From JACDDK01 sp038198445 (lineage in GTDB: Bacteria; Actinomycetota; Rubrobacteria; Rubrobacterales; Rubrobacteraceae), in NCBI GenBank assembly GCA_038198445.1, contig JBBPZZ010000163.1, forward strand, positions 1 through 39,831: DNA of 39,831 nucleotides. Reading direction: 5' to 3'. Both the position numbers and the translations under genes were made by a program. Shown here one piece after another: positions 23,545-31,830 of this stretch; position 1 is the stretch's first letter, and each line of letters opens with the position of its first letter. Below the pieces are notes generated by a model. It was not told the origin of the DNA. It ran no database searches and saw only the letters and a list, made by a program, of their open reading frames with translations.

Positions 23545-25340
23545 TCCGGCGTCACCCGCTCCCCCTCGGTGCGGAGTACCTCGGAGACGGAGAGACCCGT
23601 TTTACCCTCTGGGCGCCCGCCGCCGGGGAGGTGGACCTGGTCCTCGACGGCGAATCCCGCCCGATGCGGCGCGGCGATAACGGCGTCTTCACCATCGCCA
23701 CCGCAGCCGATCCCGGAGCCCGCTACCGATACCGCATAGACGGAGATCAAGAAGTCCCCGACCCGGCCTCCCGCTACCAACCCGAGGACGTCCACGGCCC
23801 GAGCGAGGTCGTGGACCCCGGCGCGTTCGACTGGCGCGACGAGGACTGGAAGGGGCGTCCGTGGGAAGAGACAGTCCTGTACGAACTACACGTCGGGACT
23901 TTCTCTCCCGAAGGCACGTTCGAGGGCGTGAAGGACCGGCTGGACGAGCTGGCGGACCTCGGCGTTACGGCGATAGAGCTTATGCCGATCTCCGACTTCC
24001 CCGGCGTTCGTAACTGGGGCTACGACGGCGTATTGCCCTACGCGCCGGACTCCTCCTACGGCACACCCGGAGATTTGAAAGACCTCGTGCAGGCAGCGCA
24101 CGAGAAGGGTCTCTCTGTCTTCCTCGACGTGGTTTACAACCACTTCGGCCCGGAGGGGAACTACCTGAGCGTCTATGCGCCGGACTTCTTCACCGAGCGT
24201 CACGAGACGCCGTGGGGAGCGGGGATCAACGTCGACGGCGAGGGCGGCGAGTTCGTGCGGGACTTCTTTATCCACAACGCTCTGTACTGGCTGGAGGAGT
24301 ACGGATTCGACGGGTTGCGCCTGGACGCCGTACACGCGATCATCGACGACTCGGAGAAGCACTTACTCGTCGAGCTGGCGGAGCGCGTCCACGACGGGCC
24401 GGGCCGGGACCGGCACGTACACCTGGTCCTGGAGAACGAGGAGAATACAGCCTCTCTACTGCGCGGCGGGCGGCTCTACACGGCGCAGTGGAACGACGAC
24501 ATCCACCACTCGCTGCACACGGCGCTGACGTGCGAGGATGCAGCGTACTATTCGGACTTCGCGGGCGCTCCGGTACGGCACCTCGGGCAATGTCTCGCGG
24601 AGGGCTTCGCCTACCAGGGCCAGCCCTCGCGTCACCGGGGCAACCAGCGCGGGGAGCCGAGCGCGGACCTTCCGCCGCTCGCGTTCGTCTCGCTGCTTCA
24701 GAACCACGATCAGGTCGGCAACCGCGCCTTCGGCGACCGGATAACGGCCCTCGCGCCGCCGGAAGCGGTACGCGCGGCGGCTGCTATTTATTTGCTGGCC
24801 CCCCAGGTCCCGATGCTCTTTATGGGCGAGGAATGGGGGGCGAAGACGCCGTTCACGTTCTTCTGCGACTTCGAGCCTGACCTGGCGAAGCTCGTCACCG
24901 AGGGCCGCCGCGAGGAGTTCGCGAAGTTCCCCGAGTTCTCCGACCCGGCGACGCGCGACCGCATCCCGGACCCGAGCGATGAAGAGACTTTTAGTATGTC
25001 ACGGCTGGACCGGGACGAGCGTGACGAGCCCGAGCATAGCGAATGGCTGGACTTCTACCGGAGGCTCCTCGCGTTACGGCGCGAGTGGATCTTCCCGCGC
25101 TTGAATGGCATCTTCGGCGGTAAGGCCGCATACCGGCTCGTCGGGGAGCGCGGCCTGCGGGCGCAATGGATTCTCGCTGATGGATCGTTGCTAACTTTGC
25201 TGGCGAACCTGGGCGACGAGGCTCTCGGCGGGTTCGAGCAGGGAGTGGGGGAGTTGCTCTTCGCCACGGAGGGCGCTGCCGGGAGCGAACGCGAGCTTCC
25301 GGCGTGGTCGGTGGCGTGGTACGTGAGAGAGGCCGGTTGA
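23541..25340 (+). CDS. treZ: TreZ: malto-oligosyltrehalose trehalohydrolase
   Basis: The 599-residue protein cleaves the trehalosyl unit from malto-oligosyltrehalose, releasing free trehalose (GH13_10). Residues 1-100 are the N-terminal domain (PLGAEYLGDGETRFTLWAPA). The barrel follows with FSPEGTFEGVKDRLDELADLG, the nucleophile Asp262 in GLRLDAVHAII, the probable acid/base Glu298 in LVLENEENTASLL, and Asp390 in LLQNHDQVGNRAFGDRI. FMGEEWGAKTPFTFFCDFEP is a strong TreZ signature. Many TreZ have an AEDDRN-like sequence near the acid/base, and here it is LENEENT. The gene begins with GTGA over the glgX stop and ends with TTGA over the treY start, so translation of all three is probably coupled. 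Confidence 0.95.
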   Translation: MIRRHPLPLGAEYLGDGETRFTLWAPAAGEVDLVLDGESRPMRRGDNGVFTIATAADPGARYRYRIDGDQEVPDPASRYQPEDVHGPSEVVDPGAFDWRDEDWKGRPWEETVLYELHVGTFSPEGTFEGVKDRLDELADLGVTAIELMPISDFPGVRNWGYDGVLPYAPDSSYGTPGDLKDLVQAAHEKGLSVFLDVVYNHFGPEGNYLSVYAPDFFTERHETPWGAGINVDGEGGEFVRDFFIHNALYWLEEYGFDGLRLDAVHAIIDDSEKHLLVELAERVHDGPGRDRHVHLVLENEENTASLLRGGRLYTAQWNDDIHHSLHTALTCEDAAYYSDFAGAPVRHLGQCLAEGFAYQGQPSRHRGNQRGEPSADLPPLAFVSLLQNHDQVGNRAFGDRITALAPPEAVRAAAAIYLLAPQVPMLFMGEEWGAKTPFTFFCDFEPDLAKLVTEGRREEFAKFPEFSDPATRDRIPDPSDEETFSMSRLDRDERDEPEHSEWLDFYRRLLALRREWIFPRLNGIFGGKAAYRLVGERGLRAQWILADGSLLTLLANLGDEALGGFEQGVGELLFATEGAAGSERELPAWSVAWYVREAG

Positions 25341-28174
25341 GAGTCCCCCGCGCCACTTACCGGCTCCAATTCAACGAGGACTTCACGTTCGCGGACGCGA
25401 CGGACCTGGTTCCGTACCTGGCGGAGCTTGGGGTGAGCGACCTGTACGCCTCGCCTTACATGAAGGCGCGTTCCGGCAGCACCCACGGCTACGATGTCAT
25501 CGACCACAACTCGCTGAACCCGGAGATCGGGAGCGAAGAAGACTACGAGCGCCTCGTCGCGACATTACGCGAGCACGGGATGGGCCAGCTCCTCGATATC
25601 GTGCCGAACCATATGGGCGTCGGCTCGGATAACCCCTGGTGGATGGACGTTCTGGAGCACGGCCCGGCCTCACCGCGCGCCCGCTACTTCGACATCGACT
25701 GGTACCCGACGAACCGGCCTGGCCTGCATGGCAAAGTCCTCCTGCCGGTGCTAGGGGATCACTACCGCGCCGTCCTCGAAGGCGGTGAACTGGCGCTCGC
25801 CTTCGACGCGGGTGAGGGGGCCTTCTCGGTGAGCTACTACGAGCACCAGTGTCCGCTGGACCCGAAGAGCTATCCGGATATTTTGGAGGAACTGGAGGGC
25901 TTGCCGGAGGATGAGCACTCGTTGGAGTTGGAGAGCCTCGTCACCGCTTTCGGGAATTTGCCGGGACAGGACGCCACGGAGGAAGAGGCCGTCGCCGAGC
26001 GGGTACGGGACGCCGCTATCAACAAGTCGCGGCTCGCGAGGCTGTGTGCGGAGTCGGCGGGGATCCAGCACGCCATCGAGGAGCGGGTCGCGGATCTGAA
26101 CGGTGACGCTGAAGATCCGGAGAGCTTCGAGAGGTTGCACGGGATTCTGGAGGAGCAGGCGTACCGGCTTGTGTTCTGGCGGGTGGCGAGCGATGAGATC
26201 AACTACCGCAGGTTCTTCGCGATCAACGATCTCGCTGGCGTCCGGGTCGAGGACGAAGAGGTATTCGAAGCGACGCACCAATTCATTCTGAGGCTAGTCG
26301 CGGAAGGAAAGGTGCAGGGACTCCGCCTCGACCACCCGGACGGACTCTACGATCCCGCCGGCTACTTCCACCGCCTCCAGAAAGCCGCCCGCGCCGCGCT
26401 CGGCTCCGGAGAGGAAGAGCCGCTCTACGTCCTCGTGGAGAAGATACTCGCCCATCACGAGCACCTCCCCGAAGATTGGCCCGTCGCCGGGACCACCGGC
26501 TACGAGTTCACCAACCTGGTGAACGGACTCTTCGTGGATGCGGACGGCGAGGCCGGAATGGACCGCGCCTATCGGCGCTTTATCGGGCGGCGGATGGACT
26601 TCGAGGATCTACTCTACAACTGCAAGAAGCTCATTATGAAGGACGCGCTGGCGAGCGAACTGAACGTACTCAGCCGAAGACTGCTAGCGATCTCCGGCGG
26701 CTTCGCCGGGCGGCGCACGCACGACTTCACCATCAACGCTCTGCGCGACGCCCTGACCGAAGTCGTCGCGGAGTTCCCCGTCTACCGGACCTACGCCGCG
26801 GATGATGGCCTCTCCGAGCAGGACGAGCGCTACGTCGAGTGGGCCATCGCCCGCGCGAGAAAGCGGAGCGCCGCCGCCGACACGACCGTCTTCGACTTCA
26901 TCCGCGACGTGCTGCTCCTTGACGTGGACGGCCCCGAAGAGTACCGGGCATCGGTGCTCGCGTTCGTAATGAAGTTCCAGCAGTACACGGGGCCGGTCAT
27001 GGCGAAGGGGATGGAGGACACCGCACTCTACGTATACAACCGTCTCGCCTCCCTGAACGAGGTCGGCGGGGAGCCGGAGCGCTTCAGCGTCTCGCCCGCG
27101 GCGTTCCACCACCTCAACGGCGAGCGCGCAAAGCACTGGCCCAACGCCATGCTCGCCTCCTCCACCCACGACACCAAGCGCGGGGAGGACGTGCGCGCCT
27201 GCATCAACGTACTATCGGAGATGCCGGCTGAGTGGCGCGCGGCGCTGGTCCGCTGGGGCCGCCTCAACCGCTCCCGCCGCCGGGAGATGGACGGAGAACC
27301 GGCCCCCAGCCGCAACGACGAATACCTCCTGTACCAGACCTTGCTGGGCGCCTGGCCGCTCGAAGAGCCAGACGAGGACGGGATCGTCACTTTCCGGGAG
27401 CGCATAAAAGCGTACATGGAGAAGGCTATACGCGAGGCGCAGGTCCACACCTCCTGGACGAAAGTGAACGAGGAGTACGAGGCGGTCGTCGCGGACTTCG
27501 TGGAGGCTATCCTCACACCGGAGAACAACCTCTTCCTGGACGACTTCCTGCCGTTCCAGCGCAGGATCTCCCGCCTCGGGGCGCTCAACTCACTCTCGCA
27601 GACCTTCCTCAAGCTAACCGTTCCCGGCGTCCCGGATGTCTACCAGGGCAACGACCTTTGGGACCTCAGCCTCGTGGACCCGGACAACCGCCGTCCCGTT
27701 GACTACGGCCTGCGGAAGAAGTTCCTGGCCGGTCTGAAGGAGACGGACGCGGCGGATGCGAACGCTCTGCTCGAAGTCGATACCTGGAAAGACGGACGCT
27801 GCAAACTATATATGATCTGGAAGACGCTGCAATTGCGTCAGAGGATGCCGGAGACCTTCGCGTCCGGCGAGTACGTTCCTCTCGAAGTAACCGGCGAGAA
27901 GGCTGACAATCTGATCGCTTTCGTCCGGCGCCACGGTTCGCAATCCTTCATCGTGGCCGCACCGCGTCTCTACTCGAAGCTGGCGCGGGATGACGGCTCG
28001 TTGCTCCCCCAACCAGAGACGTGGGGGAATACTAATGTCGAACTGCCGGAAGACCTAGCCAGTGCGGGCCTTCGCAACGTGCTGACCGGCGAGAAGCTCG
28101 AAGCCGGCGCTCTCTTGGCCGTCACTGACCTGCTGCGAGGCTTCCCGGTCGCACTGCTGACCGCCGGAGGATAG
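25337..28174 (+). CDS. treY: TreY: malto-oligosyltrehalose synthase
   Basis: The product converts the reducing end of linear malto-oligosaccharides to an alpha,alpha-1,1 trehalose linkage (GH13_26). I place the start at TTG 25337, overlapping the treZ stop as TTGA, because the protein then opens RVPRATYRLQFNEDFTFADA, the usual TreY N-terminus. Upstream in-frame starts would only add residues inside treZ. That gives 945 residues. Key motifs are SPYMKARSGSTHGYDVID, DIVPNHMGV, Asp332 in GLRLDHPDGLYDP, Glu368 in YVLVEKILAHHE, and Asp612 in STHDTKRGEDVRACI. VPDVYQGNDLWDLSLVDPDN is a further hallmark. It is the last gene of the operon, and TreZ acts directly on its product. Confidence 0.95.
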   Translation: MRVPRATYRLQFNEDFTFADATDLVPYLAELGVSDLYASPYMKARSGSTHGYDVIDHNSLNPEIGSEEDYERLVATLREHGMGQLLDIVPNHMGVGSDNPWWMDVLEHGPASPRARYFDIDWYPTNRPGLHGKVLLPVLGDHYRAVLEGGELALAFDAGEGAFSVSYYEHQCPLDPKSYPDILEELEGLPEDEHSLELESLVTAFGNLPGQDATEEEAVAERVRDAAINKSRLARLCAESAGIQHAIEERVADLNGDAEDPESFERLHGILEEQAYRLVFWRVASDEINYRRFFAINDLAGVRVEDEEVFEATHQFILRLVAEGKVQGLRLDHPDGLYDPAGYFHRLQKAARAALGSGEEEPLYVLVEKILAHHEHLPEDWPVAGTTGYEFTNLVNGLFVDADGEAGMDRAYRRFIGRRMDFEDLLYNCKKLIMKDALASELNVLSRRLLAISGGFAGRRTHDFTINALRDALTEVVAEFPVYRTYAADDGLSEQDERYVEWAIARARKRSAAADTTVFDFIRDVLLLDVDGPEEYRASVLAFVMKFQQYTGPVMAKGMEDTALYVYNRLASLNEVGGEPERFSVSPAAFHHLNGERAKHWPNAMLASSTHDTKRGEDVRACINVLSEMPAEWRAALVRWGRLNRSRRREMDGEPAPSRNDEYLLYQTLLGAWPLEEPDEDGIVTFRERIKAYMEKAIREAQVHTSWTKVNEEYEAVVADFVEAILTPENNLFLDDFLPFQRRISRLGALNSLSQTFLKLTVPGVPDVYQGNDLWDLSLVDPDNRRPVDYGLRKKFLAGLKETDAADANALLEVDTWKDGRCKLYMIWKTLQLRQRMPETFASGEYVPLEVTGEKADNLIAFVRRHGSQSFIVAAPRLYSKLARDDGSLLPQPETWGNTNVELPEDLASAGLRNVLTGEKLEAGALLAVTDLLRGFPVALLTAGG

Positions 28175-28281
28175 TGGACGACGACTCGTCGGCGTGAGGA
28201 CTGTCTGACTTTGTTTTCGGTGTGGTCCGTGCTACCGTCCCAGGGTCGAATAGATCAGGATCAAAGAAAGAGCCGGTGGAC

Positions 28282-29454
28282 ATGAACATCCGACTTCTCG
28301 CGCTGGCTCTTGGGACTTTCGCCATCGGGACGGGCAGCTTCGTCTTCGCGGGGCTCTTGGAAGGTGTTGCGGCGGACCTGTCGGTCTCGGTGGGGACGGC
28401 GGGACATCTGGTGACGGTCTTCGCGGTTACTTACGCGATCAGCTCTCCGGTGCTCGTTACTCTGACGGGGTCCGTGCCGCCGCGAAGGATCCTTCTGGTG
28501 GCGATGTCGGTGTTCGCGCTCGCGAACGCCGTGGCGGTTTTCGCGCCGACCTTCGAACTACTCTTGCTGTGCCGGGCCGTGGCCGCGTGCGGTGCTGCGG
28601 CGTTCACGCCGACGGCGCTGGCGGTCGCCTCCAGCCTCGCGCCGCCGGAGGAGCGGGGACGGGCGATCTCTTTTATCACGGGAGGGCTGACGATTGCGTT
28701 CGTGGTCGGCATCCCCTTGGGCTCGCTCATCGGTACTCTCTCGAACTGGCGGATGACCTTCGTGATGGTGGCTCTCCTGGGAGCGGTCGCCGCAGTGGGC
28801 ATCCGGACGCTCCCGCGGGTGGAGACTCCGCCGGTCGTGAGCTTCGGGGAGCGGGTGGAGACGCTGAGACAACCTGCTCTGCTCGCGGCGCTGAGCCTTA
28901 CCGCGCTCGGGTTGATGGGCGCGTTCGTGTTGTTCACGTATATAAGTCCCTTGCTGGCGGAGATCACGGGTTTCGGAGGTGTGGGCGTGAGCGGTCTGCT
29001 CTTTCTGTTCGGGGTATCGGCTATCTTCGGTAACAGCCTCGGGGGATACGGCGCGGATCACATCGGCTACGCTCGGCTCGCCGCGACCGTTCTGGTCTTG
29101 CTCTTCTTCGCCCTGCTGGCTTTCTCGTTTCTGGTTTTCTCCTCCGGTTCGGCGCTGGCGATACCAGGAGCCTTGATCGCGCTCGCGGTGTGGGGGGTGG
29201 CCGGGTTCGCCTTTACTCCGCTACAGCAGTACCGTGTCGCGCAGCTTGCGCCCCGCGTCCGGAACGTCGCCCTCTCGTTGAACGCATCCGCGATCTACCT
29301 GGGCCAGGGCGTCGGCGCGGGGCTCGGAGCCCTCGCCCTCGACTACGGTTCGCTCGGCGCCCTGGGATGGGTCGGCGCGATCTGCGTCGCGCTGGCGCTC
29401 GTCCTGCTCCTCGGCACCGCGTCCAAGAGCCCGGAGGTCGCGCCCGAGGGCTAG
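28282..29454 (+). CDS. MFS transporter (arabinose/drug efflux type)
   Basis: The protein of about 390 residues has 12 predicted membrane helices: MNIRLLALALGTFAIGTGSF opens helix 1, and the acidic EGVAADLSVS loop follows. The loop 2-3 signature is degraded (TLTGSVPPRRILL). RAVAACGAAAFTPTALAVAS lies in helix 4, and PPEERGRAIS follows in loop 4-5. This resembles the DHA1-type efflux permeases with the F-x-x-G-x-L-E-G-(V/L)-A-x-D-L start. The substrate is unknown. I use ATG 28282. GTG at 28276 and 28222 are in frame, but the extra residues are hydrophilic. It begins 107 bp after treY and is probably a separate unit, so a link to sugar export is only speculation. Confidence 0.85.
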   Translation: MNIRLLALALGTFAIGTGSFVFAGLLEGVAADLSVSVGTAGHLVTVFAVTYAISSPVLVTLTGSVPPRRILLVAMSVFALANAVAVFAPTFELLLLCRAVAACGAAAFTPTALAVASSLAPPEERGRAISFITGGLTIAFVVGIPLGSLIGTLSNWRMTFVMVALLGAVAAVGIRTLPRVETPPVVSFGERVETLRQPALLAALSLTALGLMGAFVLFTYISPLLAEITGFGGVGVSGLLFLFGVSAIFGNSLGGYGADHIGYARLAATVLVLLFFALLAFSFLVFSSGSALAIPGALIALAVWGVAGFAFTPLQQYRVAQLAPRVRNVALSLNASAIYLGQGVGAGLGALALDYGSLGALGWVGAICVALALVLLLGTASKSPEVAPEG

Positions 29455-29522
29455 TCAGCATCCGCCTTCCTGGTGATAGACTCGCCCGCGCTCGCCGTAA
29501 CGTCAGAGAAGGGACGTGAGTG

Positions 29523-30431
29523 ATGCCGGAGGCGGAACACTCGCTCGGCAAAAAGAATACCGGACGTTTGCGCGAAGCCGCCGGAGCGGTGCCGCCAACA
29601 AGCCTCGTGCTGCTCTCCATCTTCTCGGTCCAGATCGGGGCTGCCATCGCCAAGAACTTGTTCGCGGATCTCGGCCCCGGAGGCACGGTGTTCCTACGGA
29701 TCTCCTTCGCCGCCCTCGTGCTGACCCTGCTCTGGCGTCCCCGCATTCGCGGATACACGCGCCGGGAGTACCTGGTAGCCCTGATCTTCGGTCTCACACT
29801 CGCGGCGATGAACTTCTCACTCTACATCGCCATCGACCGAATCCCCCTCGGCGTCGCCGTAACCCTGGAGTTCACCGGACCTCTGGGCGTCGCGCTCGTG
29901 GGCTCGCGGCGCGCCCTGGACCTCCTCTGGATCGTCCTCGCGGCTGCCGGGATACTGCTGCTCGCGCCGCTCGGAGTCCTGGGAACGTCGGACCTCGACC
30001 CGGTCGGCGTAATGTTCGCGCTGCTCGCCGGAACATTCTGGGCCTCGTACATAATCTTCAGCGCCAGGACGGGTAGCGCTTTCCCCGGTGGTACGGGGCT
30101 CGTGATCGCACTGTGCATAGGGACCGTCGTCCTGCTCCCGATAGGCATCCTGGGTGGCGGATACGCCCTGCTAGAACCCAGGCTGCTCCTCCTCGGCTTC
30201 GGCGTCGCCATGCTCTCGGCCGCCATCCCCTACTCGTTGGAGATGAAAGCCCTCCGTAAAGTCCCCGCCCGCGTCTTCGGCGTCCTCATGAGCCTGGAGC
30301 CCGCCGTCGCCGCCCTCGTCGGCTTCATAATCCTCGGCGAGCGTCTCGGCACCAAATCCATAGTGGCGATACTGCTCGTCAGCGTTGCCGCCGCTGGCGC
30401 CTCGCGGTTCGGGGGAGGGAAGTCCGGCTGA
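29523..30431 (+). CDS. EamA/RhtA-family transporter
   Basis: The protein of about 302 residues has 10 predicted membrane helices arranged as two EamA repeats. The first carries SVQIGAAIAKNLFADLGPGGTV and FLRISFAALVL, with IAIDRIPLGVAVTLEFTGPLGVAL. The second carries FWASYIIFSARTGSAFPG, IPYSLEMKALRKVPARVFGV and LMSLEPAVAALVGFIILGERL. This is the pattern of RhtA-like exporters of threonine and homoserine or related metabolites. ATG 29523 is preceded by GAGAAGGGA; GTG 29520 in the same frame is equally placed. It follows the MFS gene by 68 bp on the same strand and may be co-transcribed. The substrate cannot be read from sequence. Confidence 0.88.
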   Translation: MPEAEHSLGKKNTGRLREAAGAVPPTSLVLLSIFSVQIGAAIAKNLFADLGPGGTVFLRISFAALVLTLLWRPRIRGYTRREYLVALIFGLTLAAMNFSLYIAIDRIPLGVAVTLEFTGPLGVALVGSRRALDLLWIVLAAAGILLLAPLGVLGTSDLDPVGVMFALLAGTFWASYIIFSARTGSAFPGGTGLVIALCIGTVVLLPIGILGGGYALLEPRLLLLGFGVAMLSAAIPYSLEMKALRKVPARVFGVLMSLEPAVAALVGFIILGERLGTKSIVAILLVSVAAAGASRFGGGKSG

Positions 30432-30460
30432 TTATTAGATAATCCGCGCTAAATGGAAAC

Positions 30461-31189
30461 TCACAGCCAATTCTTACCTGTGGAACTGTGGAACCGTCGG
30501 GAAAAGCGTTTCTGGGAATTCATCGTAGGCGCCGAGTGAGATATTCTTGCACGTCGTCCCAGAGGATTAGCAGCAGTGCCAGAACAACAGACATTTGCGG
30601 TCCCGTAGACCCGAGGCCCTGACCAGGGATGTCCTGGGTGAATATCCTCCCAGATGGAGTAGCCCTTAAGACGCGCCTGGTCACAGTTAGCAAGCTTCTG
30701 GGCGGCTTCCCCAGAGATCACGCCGGAGATCGTGAGGTTTACCCACTCTCTGGATGGGAAGTTGATAACCTCGGTTGACTTCGGCGCCACGGGATCTAAA
30801 TACCGGATCTGCGATGCGTTGATCTTCGTTGGTAAGATGCGTTTGTCGGGGAACTCGGAAACCTGCGACGTGTCCTCTAGTATCACGAAGCCATCAGTGG
30901 AAACAAATTGCAGGGCCACATCTCGTAGACCGGTGCGTGAATCCTTCTCGTTGAAGAGCTTGACATTGATCTCATAGGAAGCCGAGACTTCATAAGCCAA
31001 GCCTTCTACAGCCCTTATGTCTACTGGTAGACTGCCTTTATGGATCGTGGCCGAGTTGTTATACGCCTGAACGAATAGCTCTCCGAAGGTACATCTGATC
31101 TTCCCGCGCCTCTGGAACCATCTCTCTGCGAAGACACCAGCCAAGACGCCACCAACACCGATAAGTCCCACCAGAATCTCCGTACTCAT
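30461..31189 (-). CDS. Membrane-anchored hypothetical protein, C-terminus probably frameshifted
   Basis: The ATG at 31189 overlaps the stop of the preceding gene as ATGA, with GGAGG directly before it. Residues 1-28 form one membrane segment (MSTEILVGLIGVGGVLAGVF), followed by a basic RWFQRRGK and a soluble, beta-rich domain. The domain includes YEVSASYEINVKLFNEKDSR, ALQFVSTDGFVILEDTS and INFPSREWVNLTI. After ARLKGYSIWED the sequence loses protein character. A neighbouring frame instead reads TPSGRIFTQDIPGQGLGSTG followed by PQMSVVLALLLILWDDVQEY, a second membrane segment, ending at 30520. A one-base change near 30650-30665 would explain this. The family is unknown. It is the third gene after the DNA polymerase, paired with the gene at 31186. 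Confidence 0.65.
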   Translation of the reverse strand: MSTEILVGLIGVGGVLAGVFAERWFQRRGKIRCTFGELFVQAYNNSATIHKGSLPVDIRAVEGLAYEVSASYEINVKLFNEKDSRTGLRDVALQFVSTDGFVILEDTSQVSEFPDKRILPTKINASQIRYLDPVAPKSTEVINFPSREWVNLTISGVISGEAAQKLANCDQARLKGYSIWEDIHPGHPWSGPRVYGTANVCCSGTAANPLGRRARISHSAPTMNSQKRFSRRFHSSTGKNWL

Positions 31190-31821
31190 CCTCCGAATAC
31201 TCTCTTCCACCAATACCGCAGGCCCAGAGGGCTAGTGTCTTCATCTAGCGAAGGCGCGTCTAAAGACATCATCAACTGCTGTATCTCAAGCGGATACCTT
31301 CTTTGCATAGGACGCCGCCAGGGAAGACCTAGCTCTTCCCTGGCGGCGTCCAAGAAATGTCCCTTCTTCTCATGAGCGTGACGGACAGCGTCTTGTACCT
31401 GCATGTCTTTCTCGGCGGGTCTGATACCTACTTTCCACGCCTCGCGTGCTAGCTTCCTTGCGTCGAATGCCGCGCGATAAAGTTCTGCTGCAGCTTCCTG
31501 GACTAAGGGAGACTCTGTCAACAACTCAATCTCGGCATGAGCCTCTGCCAGATCGCCCAATTCGTATGGTTTAGTGGGATCTACAGTCGTCGTAATTCGT
31601 CCCATTAACCGATACGCTTCTCTGCGTTCGTCGCGCAGGTCAGCCCGTCTCCTATCGTCTAGTTCTGCTTGCTGCATCCGCTCTTGGAGTTGTCGTTGAT
31701 GTAATTGGCTTTTGTTGCTGGATCGAATAGCGATAAATGCCACAATTGCGCTCACTGCTGAAGATACGAGCGCTACTATTGGACTGACTAATAATATCCA
31801 CGTTGGTACAAAGCTACCCAC
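31186..31821 (-). CDS. Membrane-anchored coiled-coil hypothetical protein
   Basis: The 211-residue product has one N-terminal membrane segment (residues 8-32, WILLVSPIVALVSSAVSAIV). A long charged coiled coil follows (residues 36-70: HQRQLQERMQQAELDDRRRA, then DLRDERREAYRLMGRI). A helical domain with AHAEIELLTESPLVQEAAAE and YRAAFDARKLAREAWKVG comes next, and the end is basic. The first 32 residues anchor the rest in the cytoplasm. GTG 31821 lies nine bases after the polymerase stop. GGAGG, 15 bases upstream, is rather far. The ATGA overlap with the next gene indicates a two-protein unit. Codon use is visibly poorer in GC-ending codons than in the polymerase, which suggests acquisition. No family is recognised. 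Confidence 0.7.
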   Translation of the reverse strand: MGSFVPTWILLVSPIVALVSSAVSAIVAFIAIRSSNKSQLHQRQLQERMQQAELDDRRRADLRDERREAYRLMGRITTTVDPTKPYELGDLAEAHAEIELLTESPLVQEAAAELYRAAFDARKLAREAWKVGIRPAEKDMQVQDAVRHAHEKKGHFLDAAREELGLPWRRPMQRRYPLEIQQLMMSLDAPSLDEDTSPLGLRYWWKRVFGG

Positions 31822-31830
31822 CGACTGTCA

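Noticed and set aside
28175..28281. A terminator between treY and the MFS gene
   Set aside because: CGACGACTCGTCG is palindromic but leaves almost no loop, and the T-rich part is too far away.
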